A stretch of 14,188 nucleotides of DNA from Gammaproteobacteria bacterium (GTDB lineage: Bacteria; Pseudomonadota; Gammaproteobacteria; UBA4575), in NCBI GenBank assembly GCA_028281205.1, contig JANQKJ010000034.1, positions 1-14,188 of the forward strand, read 5' to 3'. The notes under the pieces were generated by a model. That model had not been told where the DNA came from and searched no databases. It was given only the letters and a program-made list of their open reading frames with translations. The position numbers and the translations under genes were made by a program. Positions 13,999 through 14,188 of the stretch are shown here, piece by piece (the stretch's first letter is position 1; the number at the start of each line of letters is the position of its first letter).

Positions 13999-14188
13999 TG
14001 ATTTTCTGTTTGGCTGCACAGTCAATTTGATGAATTTCTACGGGGTCAGTATCGATTCGAGCTGCAGTTAATTGCCCTCCCCAAAGGCAACCTGTGTCTA
14101 GTGCAAGTAAGTTTTTTCTATTTTTAAGACCCAGTGCTGACCAGTGGCCAAAGATAATATTTAAATTTTCAGATTTCCTGCTTATATC
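13976..14188 (-). CDS. apaH: Diadenosine tetraphosphatase ApaH, C-terminal part
   Basis: The gene enters from the right edge and its start lies outside the window. The minus-strand frame is open from 14188 to a TGA at 13976-13978, giving 70 residues. It reads IIFGHWSALG and then LLALDTGCLWGGQLTA, the C-terminal hallmarks of the symmetrical Ap4A hydrolase ApaH, a metallophosphatase of cytosolic nucleotide turnover that splits Ap4A into two ADP. The histidine of FGHW belongs to the metal-binding set of the fold. The last 30 or so residues are family-variable. It is convergent with folA and overlaps it by 23 bases. Confidence 0.92.
   Translation of the reverse strand, partial: DISRKSENLNIIFGHWSALGLKNRKNLLALDTGCLWGGQLTAARIDTDPVEIHQIDCAAKQKITTDVKTP

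Noticed and set aside
1..14188. Mobile elements, CRISPR arrays, tRNAs, riboswitches or phage defence genes
   Set aside because: I looked for transposase or integrase motifs, spaced repeats and tRNA-like folds and saw none; every substantial gene fits a core function except the small acidic protein.

Overview
The window looks like ordinary core chromosome of a gammaproteobacterium with an AT-rich genome. Three neighbourhoods support this: a zapB-like/zapA/6S RNA unit facing away from a ygfB/pepP/ubiH/ubiI unit; an lgt-thyA-folA run converging on apaH; and a ubiquinone pathway with two class A flavin monooxygenases. Codon use and composition look even across the genes. There are no insertion sequences, phage genes, tRNAs or CRISPR arrays. 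The genus cannot be named from this sequence alone.

Layout. 1-294 is very AT-rich and non-coding, with interleaved AT inverted repeats. 295-1592 (minus strand) is a small coiled-coil protein, then zapA, the 6S RNA gene ssrS and an EVE-domain protein; a good sigma70-type promoter lies upstream of the first gene and a second one fits the 6S start. 1753-6020 (plus) is a tightly packed operon: ygfB-like, pepP, ubiH and a ubiI-like gene, with near-abutting or overlapping ends. 6211-6758 (plus) holds a small acidic protein of unknown function and a stand-alone parvulin (ppiC). 6799-8705 (minus) encodes a PCu(A)C-type copper chaperone lipoprotein followed by a permease and an ATPase of the tungstate/molybdate (Tup) type, with no substrate-binding protein gene. 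8784-9714 (plus) is a solitary glycine-cleavage H protein and thiol peroxidase. 9706-11787 (minus) is a large DUF255/thioredoxin-fold protein whose end overlaps tpx. 11892-13998 (plus) is lgt-thyA-folA, and 13976-14188 (minus) is the C-terminal part of apaH, overlapping folA tail to tail.

How the genes work together. The first divergon pairs division and growth-state control (ZapA, 6S RNA) with ubiquinone ring hydroxylation. ThyA oxidises methylene-tetrahydrofolate to dihydrofolate and FolA reduces it back, so the last operon is a dTMP/folate cycle coupled to lipoprotein maturation (Lgt). PCu(A)C is itself a predicted lipoprotein and would depend on Lgt.

I found no clear new multi-gene system. 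The points most worth a second look are the PCu(A)C-TupB-TupC operon without a TupA, with an inverted repeat over its predicted start site; the small acidic protein next to ppiC; the 6S locus followed by an EVE gene instead of fau; a Gln-to-Leu change in a conserved motif of the UbiI-like enzyme; and two convergent gene overlaps.
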